A DNA stretch of 64,000 bases from Streptomyces tsukubensis (GTDB lineage Bacteria; Actinomycetota; Actinomycetes; Streptomycetales; Streptomycetaceae), in NCBI RefSeq assembly GCF_009296025.1, contig NZ_CP045178.1:620001-684000 (forward strand), written 5' to 3'. Numbering within the stretch: position 1 is the first letter of the stretch; each line of letters begins with the position of its first letter. Under the pieces are notes generated by a model. The model was not told the DNA's origin, did no database searches, and saw nothing but the letters and a program-made list of their open reading frames with translations. The position numbers and the translations under genes were made by a program. Below, piece after piece: positions 41,431 to 49,464 of the stretch.

Positions 41431-42288
41431 ATGAGCGACGACGATCACATGAATCTGTCCCTCGCCGACTCCAGTGGCGACACGCAGTGGGCCTTCGGCA
41501 CCGGCTTCGAGGACCCGCTGCACGGCGTGGACACGGCCGTCCCCGCCGGGGTGGACGCGCCCGTACTCACGGCCCTCTGCCTGGCTCTCGGCGACGACGC
41601 GCTGGTCAGCGCGCAGCGGCTGGCCGAGTGGGTGACCCGCGCGCCCGAGCTGGAGGTGGAGCTGGCGCTCGCCAACATCGGGCTCGATCTGCTCGGCCAG
41701 GCGCGGCTGCTGTACGCGCGGGCCGGCCAGGTCGACGGTTCCGGCAGGGGCGAGGACGCCTACGCCTACCGGAGGGACGCGGGCGAGTTCCGCAATGTGC
41801 GCCTTGCCGAACTGCCCTGCGGTGACTTCGCGTTCTCCGTGACGCGGCTGCTCGCCCTGTCCGCGTGGCGGCTCGCGCTCTTCCAGCGGCTGACGTCCGC
41901 TCCGGACCCCGTACTCAGGGCCATCGCCGCCAAGGGCGTCAAGGAGCTGACGTACCACCGTCAGTTCGCCGCCGACTGGACGGTCAGGCTCGGTGACGGC
42001 ACGGCGGAGTCGCGGCGCAGGACGCTGCGGGCGATGGAGGAGATCGGCCCTTGGCTGGGCGAACTGGCCGACGAGGACACGGCGGAGACGTTCGGCGCCC
42101 CGACGGGAGAGGTCGGCGTCGAGACCCTGCGGGTCTGGGGGCAGGTGGCGCGGGCGGCCGGGCTGAGTGTCGACACGGGTGACCCGGTGCCCGGCCACGG
42201 CAGGGCGGGGCAGCACACGGAGCATCTCGCCCCGCTGGTCGAGGAGTTGCAGTCGGTGGCGCGGGCGCTGCCGGGGGCGACGTGGTGA
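41431..42288 (+). CDS. paaC: 1,2-phenylacetyl-CoA epoxidase subunit PaaC
   Basis: 285-aa structural partner of PaaA with a ferritin-like helical fold that lacks the full iron site. Seen: LALGDDALVSAQRLAEWVTR, ELEVELALANIGLDLLGQAR, LAELPCGDFAFSVTRLLALS, GVKELTYHRQFAADWTVRLG, and the closing LAPLVEELQSVARALPGATW. ATG at 41431 is preceded by CCCAGGG. The stop overlaps the paaD start. Confidence 0.94.
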   Translation: MSDDDHMNLSLADSSGDTQWAFGTGFEDPLHGVDTAVPAGVDAPVLTALCLALGDDALVSAQRLAEWVTRAPELEVELALANIGLDLLGQARLLYARAGQVDGSGRGEDAYAYRRDAGEFRNVRLAELPCGDFAFSVTRLLALSAWRLALFQRLTSAPDPVLRAIAAKGVKELTYHRQFAADWTVRLGDGTAESRRRTLRAMEEIGPWLGELADEDTAETFGAPTGEVGVETLRVWGQVARAAGLSVDTGDPVPGHGRAGQHTEHLAPLVEELQSVARALPGATW

Positions 42289-42836
42289 CCGGCCGGGGCC
42301 GCTCCGCCGAGGGCGCGCGGGCCGGTTCCGACGCTCTCGACCGTGCCTCGCGGGTGGCGGGTGAGGTGTGCGATCCGGAGCTGCCGATGCTGACGCTGGC
42401 CGATCTCGGGGTACTGCGGGGCGTGGAGTTCGAGGAGGACGGCGTACTCGCCGTCTCGCTGACGCCGACGTATTCGGGGTGCCCGGCGATGGCCGAGATG
42501 CGCGCCGCGACCGTGGAGGCGCTGCGGGACGCCGGGTTCCCCCTGGTGCGGGTGCGGACGGTGCTCGACCCGCCCTGGACGACTGACTGGATCACGGAGC
42601 GCGGCAGGCGGGCCCTGGCCGAGCACCGGATCGTGCCGCCCGGGAACGCTCCGGCGAGCCGGTCGGGGCCCGTGGAGCTGAACCTCTCCCCCACCCGGCG
42701 CGCCGCGACGGTGACGTGCCCGCACTGCGCGGCGCGGGACACGGCGGAGGTCTCGCGTTTCTCCGCCACCTCCTGCCGGGCGCTGCGGCAGTGCCGTGTC
42801 TGCCGGGAACCTTTCGAGTACTTCAAGGAGATCTGA
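42285..42836 (+). CDS. paaD: Phenylacetate pathway Fe-S assembly protein PaaD
   Basis: 183-aa protein with the DUF59/MIP18 domain (VCDPELPMLTLADLGVLRGV, LTPTYSGCPAMAEMRAATVE) and a C-terminal four-Cys zinc-like site (TCPHC...QCRVC). Needed in vivo for epoxidase activity, presumably for iron-sulphur maturation of PaaE or the complex. Two adjacent GTG codons (42282, 42285) overlap the paaC stop; the second gives the usual GTGA coupling. Stop shares a base with the paaE ATG. Confidence 0.92.
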   Translation: MTGRGRSAEGARAGSDALDRASRVAGEVCDPELPMLTLADLGVLRGVEFEEDGVLAVSLTPTYSGCPAMAEMRAATVEALRDAGFPLVRVRTVLDPPWTTDWITERGRRALAEHRIVPPGNAPASRSGPVELNLSPTRRAATVTCPHCAARDTAEVSRFSATSCRALRQCRVCREPFEYFKEI

Positions 42837-43948
42837 TGACCGCGCCCACTCCCACGGCCTCCACGCAGGCTGTACGCGGGCGCCGCAGGCCCGCCTTCCA
42901 CGCGCTGCGGGTCGCGTCGGTGGAGGCGCTGACCGAGGACGCGGCGGCGGTGACCTTCGCGGTCCCCGGCGCGCTGGCCGAGCGGTTCGCCTTCGCCCCC
43001 GGCCAGTCGCTGACGGTACGGCGCCGGGTGGACGGCCATGAGCAGCGGCGCTCGTACTCGCTGTGCTCGCCCGTCGGGCAGGCGCCCAGGATCGGGGTGC
43101 GGGTGGTGCCCGACGGGCTCTTCTCCAACTGGCTGGTACGTGAGGTGCGCCCGGGGGACGTGGTGGACGTGATGGAACCGACGGGGCTCTTCACCCCCGT
43201 GCTGGGTGAGCCCGCCCACCATGTGCTGGTCGCGGCCGGTTCCGGGATCACTCCGATGCTGTCCATCGCGGGGTCGGTGCTGGCCGCCTGTGAGGAGGCG
43301 CGCGTGACGCTCCTGTACGGGAACCGGCGCAGCGGCACCGTGATGTTCGCGGACGAACTCGCCGATCTCAAGGACGGTTGCCCCGAGCGGTTCCAGGTGG
43401 CGCATGTGCTGTCCAGAGAGCCGCGGGAGGCGGAGATCCTCTCCGGACGGCTGGACGGCGAGCGGCTCGCGGCGCTGGTCTCCGCCTTCGTCGACGCCGG
43501 GGAGGAGCACCACTGGTGGCTGTGCGGTCCGCACGGCATGGTCAAGGACGCGCGGGCGCTGCTCGAAGGTCTCGGTGTCCCTGCCGACCGTATCCACCAG
43601 GAGCTGTTCTTCGCCGACGACCAGGAACCCGTGCCTCTCCGGCGCCCCGACGACACGGTTCCCGAGGGGCCGGCCTCGGAGGTCACGGTGGTCCTCGACG
43701 GGCGGTCGAGCACTTTCCCGCTGGCCCGCGACGAGAGCGTGCTCGACGGCGCGCAGCGCGTCAGGCCCGATATGCCGTTCGCCTGCAAAGGTGGCGTCTG
43801 TGGTACGTGCCGGGCCCGGGTCACCGGTGGTGAGGCGGACATGCGGCGCAACTTCGCGCTCGAACCGGGCGAGGTGGAGCAGGGGTACGTACTGACGTGC
43901 CAGACGCGCGCCGTCTCGGAGGAGCTGACGGTGGACTACGACGTCTGA
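42836..43948 (+). CDS. paaE: 1,2-phenylacetyl-CoA epoxidase reductase PaaE
   Basis: 370-aa NADPH-dependent reductase feeding electrons to PaaA. The ferredoxin-reductase part has the flavin motif RRSYSLCSP and the NAD(P)-binding VLVAAGSGITPMLSIAGSVL; the C-terminal plant-type 2Fe-2S domain has CKGGVCGTCRARV with the fourth Cys in YVLTCQ. ATG at 42836 overlaps the paaD stop. Last gene of the epoxidase set; followed by a 15-bp tandem repeat and dispersed element copy 3. Confidence 0.95.
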   Translation: MTAPTPTASTQAVRGRRRPAFHALRVASVEALTEDAAAVTFAVPGALAERFAFAPGQSLTVRRRVDGHEQRRSYSLCSPVGQAPRIGVRVVPDGLFSNWLVREVRPGDVVDVMEPTGLFTPVLGEPAHHVLVAAGSGITPMLSIAGSVLAACEEARVTLLYGNRRSGTVMFADELADLKDGCPERFQVAHVLSREPREAEILSGRLDGERLAALVSAFVDAGEEHHWWLCGPHGMVKDARALLEGLGVPADRIHQELFFADDQEPVPLRRPDDTVPEGPASEVTVVLDGRSSTFPLARDESVLDGAQRVRPDMPFACKGGVCGTCRARVTGGEADMRRNFALEPGEVEQGYVLTCQTRAVSEELTVDYDV

Positions 43949-43952
43949 GCGC

Positions 43953-43982
43953 GGCGCGGCGCTACTCGGCGCGGCGCTACTC
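43953..43982. repeat. 15-bp tandem duplication
   Basis: GGCGCGGCGCTACTC occurs twice head to tail (43953-43967, 43968-43982) directly after paaE. Confidence 0.85.
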
Positions 43983-44013
43983 GGCCGCGGGGGCCTCGAT
44001 CGGTCCCCGCGGC

Positions 44014-44038
44014 CGGACTCCCCTATTGCGAGGACCCC
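44014..44038. repeat. Dispersed palindromic element, copy 3
   Basis: The reverse strand reads GGGGTCCTCGCAATAGGGG then AGTCCG, matching copies 1, 2 and 4. Its partner arm is degenerate (a GCCGCGGGGACC stretch as in copy 2 follows). Lies between the ends of convergent paaE and STAS genes, consistent with a terminator role. Confidence 0.75.
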
Positions 44039-44503
44039 TCAGTCCCGGCCGGCCTGCGCCACGCTGGGGTAGAGGGACAGGACCCGGTCGGCGCCGGTGA
44101 TTTCGAGCAGTCTGCGCACCGGCTCGGACGGCGCCGCGATCCTCAGTGACGTCGACTGGTGGGCGCGCAGCAGGAGGTTGAGGAAGGTGGAATCGGCGAA
44201 GGTGACACCGCTGGTGTCGAGGACGGTCACGGGGTGGCTGGCGGCGGTCTCCTCCAACGCCATCCGGAGAGGTCCGAGGTTCTGCATGTCGATATCGCCG
44301 TGGGCGGCGATGACCCAGGTGTTCTCCAGCGCGTACTGGTCTCCGAGCACTCCGCGGGAACGCTGTGGAGGAACGCCTGCGTGATCGTCCTTGCCTGGCG
44401 TGCGAGGTCTGGGCACGGAACCCATTATCCGCCCATCCGTGCCCGCCTGGACAGCCGCCCCCGTATTTCCGTCGGCTGTCCCGTTCTCGCCCGGCCGCTT
44501 CAC
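44039..44503 (-). CDS. STAS-domain protein coupled to a cytochrome P450
   Basis: 154-aa STAS protein of the anti-sigma-factor-antagonist type. Domain about 60-150: ENTWVIAAHGDIDMQNLGPL, VTVLDTSGVTFADSTFLNLL, LRAHQSTSLRIAAPSEPVRR; the phosphorylatable position would be the Ser of DSTFL. The GTG at 44503 overlaps the P450 stop by 4 nt, so both could be cotranslated. The first 55 residues are polar and disordered, and an internal ATG (MGSVPRPRT) would remove half of them. Pairing of a P450 with a STAS protein is unusual. Confidence 0.82.
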   Translation of the reverse strand: MKRPGENGTADGNTGAAVQAGTDGRIMGSVPRPRTPGKDDHAGVPPQRSRGVLGDQYALENTWVIAAHGDIDMQNLGPLRMALEETAASHPVTVLDTSGVTFADSTFLNLLLRAHQSTSLRIAAPSEPVRRLLEITGADRVLSLYPSVAQAGRD

Positions 44504-45732
44504 CAGACCACCGGCAGGGCGTGCGGGGTCCTGACCACGCTGCCGGAGCGCCAGCGCACATCCCCGACCGGTACGGCGGGGCGCAGACCGGGAGTATGTA
44601 CGCGTATGGCTCGTAGGACCACATCGATCTCAAGTCGGGCCAGGTGCTGGCCGGGGCAGCGATGGGGGCCGTGGCCGAAGGCGAGGTGCCCCGGGCCCGC
44701 CCTCCGCGGCTCCGGGCGTTCCGGGTCGGGGAACGCTCTCGGATCCCGGTTGGCCGCCTCGTACGAAACGACCACGCACTCCCCTCTCTTGACCGGGATA
44801 CCCGCGATCACCGCGTCCTCCATGGCGACTCGGGGCGCGCCACCGGTGACGAGGGGCGTGACCCGGAGCAGTTCCTCCGTGATCCGCGGCACCGACGCCT
44901 CGGACGCCCGCAGGGCCGCGCGGAGTTCGGGGTTGCCGTCGAGGACGGGCAGGATGTTGGTGAGAAACCCGACCGACGCCTCGTGTCCCGCGCACCACAG
45001 TGGTCCCGCCATCGCGGCGAGCCCGGCGGGGTCCACGGCTTCGCCCGCCGCCCGCGCGAGCCGTGCCATGAGGTGGTCGCCGGCCAGATGTGCCGGGTCG
45101 GCGTACCAGTCGGCCAGGACCGCGTGGAACTTGTCCCAGGCCGCGCGTACGGCGGTGTCCGGGTGGCCGTGGAAGGTCAGCCCGACCTGGAAGGCAGCCC
45201 GCAGCTCGTCGCGGACGGAGTCGGGCAGCTCTCCGAAGAGGAGCCGGCCGGTGAGACGGTACGAGAGGGGGCGGACGATGCCTTCGTTCCAGTCGGTCTC
45301 GCGCTCGCCGCGCGGGCGGCGGCCGAGCGCGGCGAAGAACCGGTGGGCGGCGCTGGTGACGGCCGCGGTTCTGGCCCGCACCTCACGGGGGCTCAGCGCT
45401 TGCTGCACCACCGTACGCAGGACCGGGTCGTCGAAGAATGGTCCCGGAGTCCCGGCGCCGCCCGCGGGGCAGAACCTGACGCGCTGCTGCCTCGGCGCGC
45501 TCTCGGTGCCCGCCGCGCGCAGGCTCATGCGGGGGTCGGCGAGGACCGCCCGCGCCACGGCGTGCCGGGTCACGAGCCATACCGTGTCGCCGTTCAGTGT
45601 CCGCACCCGATGGGCCGCCGCCTCCTCGACGCACAGCCGCGCGTACCAGGGGGACAGCCGGTCGCCCCACTCCCCGAACGGATAGACCGGCAGGCTCTCC
45701 TGTGTCCGTGTCTGTTCGGCCGCGCCGCTCAC
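44500..45732 (-). CDS. Cytochrome P450
   Basis: 410-aa soluble class-I type P450. The heme loop is FGHGPHRCPGQHLARLEIDV with the axial Cys. The ExxR is in ITEELLRVTPLV (Glu-Glu-Leu-Leu-Arg). The I-helix reads CAGHEASVGFL, so the usual acid-Thr pair (GHETT) is Glu-Ala-Ser; loss of the Thr may alter oxygen activation. Start GTG 45732 overlaps the stop of a small upstream ORF and the gene ends overlapping a STAS gene. No ferredoxin or reductase nearby, and the substrate is unknown. Confidence 0.9.
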   Translation of the reverse strand: MSGAAEQTRTQESLPVYPFGEWGDRLSPWYARLCVEEAAAHRVRTLNGDTVWLVTRHAVARAVLADPRMSLRAAGTESAPRQQRVRFCPAGGAGTPGPFFDDPVLRTVVQQALSPREVRARTAAVTSAAHRFFAALGRRPRGERETDWNEGIVRPLSYRLTGRLLFGELPDSVRDELRAAFQVGLTFHGHPDTAVRAAWDKFHAVLADWYADPAHLAGDHLMARLARAAGEAVDPAGLAAMAGPLWCAGHEASVGFLTNILPVLDGNPELRAALRASEASVPRITEELLRVTPLVTGGAPRVAMEDAVIAGIPVKRGECVVVSYEAANRDPRAFPDPERPEPRRAGPGHLAFGHGPHRCPGQHLARLEIDVVLRAIRVHTPGLRPAVPVGDVRWRSGSVVRTPHALPVVW

Positions 45733-45878
45733 GGTGTCCTCGGTGGTCCGGGCGGCGCGGCGAGGACGGGACCGCGGTGCCCCGCCGCCGTCGGCTCGGG
45801 TTTGTCCTCGTACGGCGAGGTCGTGGTGCTGGTGTTGTAGCTGGTGCGTGGCCCGGGATCCGTGGCGGCGTCTGTCAC
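45729..45878 (-). CDS. Small ORF (49 aa) coupled upstream of the P450
   Basis: GTG at 45878 opens a frame reading TDAATDPGPRTSYNTSTTTS, PYEDKPEPTAAGHRG and a Pro-rich end; its TGA overlaps the P450 GTG (GTGA). Third codon positions are mainly G/C, supporting coding. An AAAGAG lies 5 nt upstream. No family recognised. It could be a leader peptide, a small partner or a P450 peptide substrate; the last is weak because the C-terminus has no aromatic residues. Another open frame overlaps it. Confidence 0.4.
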   Translation of the reverse strand: MTDAATDPGPRTSYNTSTTTSPYEDKPEPTAAGHRGPVLAAPPGPPRTP

Positions 45879-46192
45879 AGGACTCTTTGTAGCGGGCGAG
45901 GTAACCCGCCGCCCGGCACTCCCGCACAAACCACTCGTTGCGCTGATCCTCGGCGTTCGCGGCCCGCGGGGGCGGCGGGGCTGTGTCGCGCGCGGAGGCG
46001 GTGAACCACCCGGGCGGAGCCGGGGCGTGGGGGCTCGCGGACGTACGGCGACTCCCACGCCTCCGCGCCCCCGGAAGCTCCCGTCGCCGCCGGGGCGCGC
46101 GGCCGAGGTGGTCGGCCGCGCCCGTGCGCCGTCGGGCGCCGCCGACCTCGACACGCTCGGCGATCTCCGGTGCCGGCCGTGTCCGCGCGCCG
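45879..46192. other. Intergenic region
   Basis: Between the small ORF and the aldo/keto reductase end. One minus-strand frame here reads NEWFVRECRAAGYLARYKES, protein-like in composition, but has no start with a convincing ribosome site. No gene assigned. Confidence 0.4.
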
Positions 46193-47134
46193 TCAGACCG
46201 GTTGGTCCATGCGCCGACGCTGGTCCTCCGTGAGCCGCAGCTCCATCGCCTCGAATGCCTCGTCGAGCTGGTCCTCGCGGCTCACTCCCACGATCGGAAC
46301 GATGCCGGGCGTGCCACCGGTCAGCCAGGCGAGCACCACCTGATGGGGCGTCGCCCCGGTCTCCGCCGACACCTCCGCGAGCACCGCGAGGCGCCGCGTG
46401 GTGCCCGGGTGGTCGTAGATCTCGTGCATGGGCCGGTCGGCGCGGGTGTAGGCGCCGCTCAGCAGCGAGCTGTACACCCACAGGTCCACGTCGTCCTCGC
46501 TCGCCGCGTAGTCGAGCGTCTCCGCTGTGGCGAGTCGGTGGCCGCCTTCCGGGACCACCGCCCACGGCCTGGGGTGTACGTAGGAGTGGCGCAGCTGGAG
46601 GGCGGTCCAGCCGGTGACCCCCTGCTCCCGTGCGAGGGCACGGGCCCGCTCCACGCGCCACGCCGTGTGGTTGGATGCACCGAGCCTGCGGACGAGTCCG
46701 TCCCTCACCGTCGCGCCGAAGGCCGCCACCGTCTCGGCCAACGGGTCGTCGCGCTTCTCCGCGTGTGCCCAGTAGAGGTCGATCCGGTCCGTACGAAGCC
46801 GCCGCAGGCTGTCCCGTACGGCCGCGTGGATGACGGCCGGGGAGAGGCCCTCGGCGGACTCGGGCCATTTCCCCGCCGCGGTCGGCTGCTGGCCCACCTT
46901 CGTACTGATGAGTATCCGGTCCCTGACGCCGTCGCGGGCGGTGAGCCACTCCCCGATGAGTGTCTCGCTCTGACCGCCCACACCGGAGGGGTCGGCCCAG
47001 AAGCTGTAGCAGTTGGCGGTATCGATCCAGCGCCCGCCCCGGGCGGCGAACCGGTCGAGGAGCGCCATCGAGGTGTCCCTGTCCACCGTCGTACCGAAGC
47101 TCATCGCGCCCAGGGCGAATTGGGGTGTGGTCAT
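46193..47134 (-). CDS. Aldo/keto reductase
   Basis: 313-aa NADPH-dependent reductase with TIM-barrel fold. Seen: FALGAMSFGTTVDRDTSMAL, the catalytic Asp/Tyr region WIDTANCYSFWADPSGVGGQ, Lys in ILISTKVGQ, LRRLRTDRIDLYWAH with the active His, RRLGASNHTAWRVERA, and a co-factor end GIVPIVGVSREDQLDEAFEA. Physiological substrate unknown. Divergent from the LLM oxidoreductase, with 244 bp between. Confidence 0.9.
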   Translation of the reverse strand: MTTPQFALGAMSFGTTVDRDTSMALLDRFAARGGRWIDTANCYSFWADPSGVGGQSETLIGEWLTARDGVRDRILISTKVGQQPTAAGKWPESAEGLSPAVIHAAVRDSLRRLRTDRIDLYWAHAEKRDDPLAETVAAFGATVRDGLVRRLGASNHTAWRVERARALAREQGVTGWTALQLRHSYVHPRPWAVVPEGGHRLATAETLDYAASEDDVDLWVYSSLLSGAYTRADRPMHEIYDHPGTTRRLAVLAEVSAETGATPHQVVLAWLTGGTPGIVPIVGVSREDQLDEAFEAMELRLTEDQRRRMDQPV

Positions 47135-47378
47135 GTCGGATCTCTTTCGTCATCGCGGAGCGCCTGTCCGGCGCGTGCGCCGCGTGGTCCTGGGCCTACA
47201 GTCCTCGTTGAAGTGCACACGAGGGCAAGAGGCGTCCCCCGGAGGCGCTCGGACACATCGAGCGTCTCCCGGCGGTCATCGGGAACACTGGTGATCCGCG
47301 GTCGCCCCGGCTGTGCCGGTACGGCCGGGGCCCGGTGCACGAAGAGTCAGCAGCGTGACACGCACAAGGGAGCACGGC

Positions 47379-48236
47379 ATGGAGATCGGTCGAGTCGGAA
47401 TCTGGAACCCGCTACTCGCTTCCGGAGACCCCGAAGGCACCGGAGAGGCGGCGGAGGCCACGGCCGAGTTGGAGCAGTTGGGTTACGGAGCGGTATGGCT
47501 GGGCGGCAACAGCTCCGTACCGGTCGCCGCCGACCTGGTCAGGGCCACGTCCCGGATCGTGGTCGCCACCGGCATCCTGAGTATCTGGGACTACGACGCT
47601 CCGCTCGTGGCGGAGCAGTGCGCGGCGCTGAGCGCCACCGACCCCGGGCGTTTCCTGCTCGGGCTCGGGGCCAGCCACTCCGCGCTGGCGAAGAACTACC
47701 ACAAGCCCTACTCGTCGATGGTCGCCTACCTCGACGCGCTGGACTCGGCGCGGTCGCCGGTCCCCCGCGAGGGGCGGGTGCTCGCCGCGCTCGGTCCGAA
47801 GATGCTCAAGCTGGCGGGCGAGCGCGCCGCGGGCGCACATCCCTACCTGGTGACGCCTGAGCACACCGCCCTGGCCAGGCAGGCGCTGGGAGCGGATGCC
47901 CTGCTCGCGCCCGAGGTGAAGGTGGTGTTCGAGACCGACGCCGAGAAGGCCCGGTCCATCGCCAGGTCGTATCTGGAGATGTATCTGGGGCTGCCCAACT
48001 ACACCAACAACTGGCTGCGTCTGGGCTTCAGCGAGGACGACTTCAAGGGCGGCGGCAGCGACAGGCTCATCGACGCCAATGTCATTTGGGGCGACGAGTC
48101 CAGCCTGCGCGAGGGGGTGGCCGCCTACCACGAGGCGGGCGCCGACCACGTGGCCGTCCAGGTGCTGACCGAGGACATGAGGGCCCTGCCGAGGGCGCAG
48201 TGGCGTGAGCTGGCGGGCGTGCTGGAGCTGAGCTGA
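47379..48236 (+). CDS. LLM-class (F420-dependent type) oxidoreductase
   Basis: 285-aa luciferase-like monooxygenase family protein, likely using F420 as in TIGR03620-type actinobacterial members. Seen: GRVGIWNPLLASGDPEGTGE, LEQLGYGAVWLGGNSSVPVA, IVVATGILSIWDYDAPLVAE, PGRFLLGLGASHSALAKNYH, YSSMVAYLDALDSA, LAALGPKMLKLAGERAAGAH. ATG at 47379 has AAGGGAG upstream. A strong hairpin follows. Substrate unknown. Confidence 0.9.
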   Translation: MEIGRVGIWNPLLASGDPEGTGEAAEATAELEQLGYGAVWLGGNSSVPVAADLVRATSRIVVATGILSIWDYDAPLVAEQCAALSATDPGRFLLGLGASHSALAKNYHKPYSSMVAYLDALDSARSPVPREGRVLAALGPKMLKLAGERAAGAHPYLVTPEHTALARQALGADALLAPEVKVVFETDAEKARSIARSYLEMYLGLPNYTNNWLRLGFSEDDFKGGGSDRLIDANVIWGDESSLREGVAAYHEAGADHVAVQVLTEDMRALPRAQWRELAGVLELS

Positions 48237-48254
48237 CATCCCGCCCCCGGTGTC

Positions 48255-48301
48255 CACGCCGACCACCCCGTGCCTCCGCGGGCGCGGGGGCGGTCGGCGT
48301 G
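48255..48301. terminator. Bidirectional terminator hairpin
   Basis: CACGCCGACC (48255-48264) pairs with GGTCGGCGTG (48292-48301), with further CCCCG/CGGGG pairing inside. Sits between the ends of the convergent LLM and NTF2-like genes. Confidence 0.75.
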
Positions 48302-48340
48302 CCGGCGCCCGCCCCCGCGGGCTCTCTCCAGCTTCATCGG

Positions 48341-48790
48341 TCACTTCCGGGACGCCGGGACGAGGGTGGGGGCGGTCTTGAAGGAGATGGCCTCCATGAG
48401 CGGCTTGCGCTTGGTGTTGTGGAAGGCCGCGATGCGCCACCGGCCGTCCTGCTCACGGACCAGGGTGTAGGTCTGGACCTTGGTCGGTTTCTTCGGTTTG
48501 CCGCCCTTGTAGCTGTCGCCGCGGCCGGTGATCACGGCGGTGTCCGGACCGTAGAAGCGAATGTCCAGGATCTCGTCGGCGAGCCGCGTGCCCTTGAGGA
48601 ATGTGGCGAACAGCGTCCGGTGGCTTTCGATGATGTCGCGGCGGCCCCGGTAGTACGTGCCGACGAAGGTGACGTAGGTGGCGTCCTCTGTGAACTGCGC
48701 ACCGTAGGCGTCGGCGTCGTGGCGTCGCCAGGCGTCGATGAGTGAGGTGATCACCGCGGTGACGGCGCTCCGGTCGTCCGTGGCGGGCAT
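48341..48790 (-). CDS. NTF2-like protein (SgcJ/EcaC family)
   Basis: 149-aa SnoaL/NTF2-fold protein of the SgcJ/EcaC type. AVTAVITSLIDAWRRHDADA, YGAQFTEDATYVTFVGTYYR, ESHRTLFATFLKGTRL, VITGRGDSYKGG and WRIAAFHNTKRKPLMEAISF are typical. Members are described as putative oxidoreductases or ligand-binding proteins in antibiotic clusters. ATG at 48790 with GGAGGATTCC just upstream. Divergent from a MarR regulator, sharing a 70-bp region with two palindromes, so it is the likely target of that regulator. Confidence 0.88.
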   Translation of the reverse strand: MPATDDRSAVTAVITSLIDAWRRHDADAYGAQFTEDATYVTFVGTYYRGRRDIIESHRTLFATFLKGTRLADEILDIRFYGPDTAVITGRGDSYKGGKPKKPTKVQTYTLVREQDGRWRIAAFHNTKRKPLMEAISFKTAPTLVPASRK

Positions 48791-48824
48791 GGAATCCTCC
48801 AGGTAGTTACACTGACACAGATAT

Positions 48825-48854
48825 TGCAGGTACACATTATCTGCACGCGTGCAG
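48825..48854. promoter_or_regulatory. Two overlapping inverted repeats, likely MarR operators
   Basis: TGCAGGTA...TTATCTGCA (48825-48845) and the perfect 14-bp palindrome CTGCACGCGTGCAG (48841-48854) share CTGCA. They lie between the divergent NTF2-like and MarR genes. Confidence 0.65.
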
Positions 48855-48860
48855 CCATCT

Positions 48861-49382
48861 ATGCAAGGGGCATCCAGGGACATGGCAGACCTGACTCCGG
48901 CGGACGAGCACTTGGTCTTCCGTCAGTACCTCGACGCCGTGGGACTCCATGGCATGGCAGGGGCGGAAGCGGTGGGGCTCAGCGCCTCCGAGTGGTACGC
49001 GCTCAGCCGGATCGCGCTGGAAGCCACACTCACCTCGGGAGAACTGGCCGCGCGTACCGGTCTCACCACCGGGGCGACCACTCGCCTGATCGACCGTCTG
49101 GAGCGCGCCGGATTCGTCCGCCGGGCCGCCGATCCGGATGATCGACGCAAGGTCGTCGTCGAACCGGTGGCCGACTCCCTCGACCATATTGAGAGTGTGG
49201 TCGGGCCCGCCCGGCGCCACATCGCTGAGGTGCTCAGTCGATACACGCCGGAGCAACGCGCCGTGCTCTTCGACTACTTCGCTCACGCGGCCCCTGCTTT
49301 TCGGGCGGCCACCGAGGAGATCAGGGACGCAGCAGCACACCGTCGTCAGCGCGAGGCAGACGCGACGGCCCACCGCCCCTGA
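48861..49382 (+). CDS. MarR-family transcriptional regulator
   Basis: About 173-aa winged-helix regulator. Domain: LSASEWYALSRIALEATLTS, GELAARTGLTTGATTRLIDR (recognition helix), LERAGFVRRAADPDDRRKVV (wing with the typical DxRxxx motif), then a dimerisation helix. ATG at 48861 was chosen because the GTG at 48849 lies inside a palindromic operator; an ATG at 48882 (ADLTPADEH) is also possible. Probably represses itself and the divergent NTF2-like gene in response to a small ligand. Confidence 0.87.
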   Translation: MQGASRDMADLTPADEHLVFRQYLDAVGLHGMAGAEAVGLSASEWYALSRIALEATLTSGELAARTGLTTGATTRLIDRLERAGFVRRAADPDDRRKVVVEPVADSLDHIESVVGPARRHIAEVLSRYTPEQRAVLFDYFAHAAPAFRAATEEIRDAAAHRRQREADATAHRP

Positions 49383-49464
49383 GGGTGACGGGCCCAAGAC
49401 GGGTGACTTCAAGTGGTCGAAGCGGATCCGGCCTCGCGTGGAGGCGGGCCGGCTCCGCCCGGTC

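Noticed and set aside
45729-45878. RiPP precursor for the adjacent P450
   Set aside because: Known P450-modified peptides end in aromatic-rich cores; this ORF ends in Pro/Arg/Gly, so I keep it only as an unknown small ORF.
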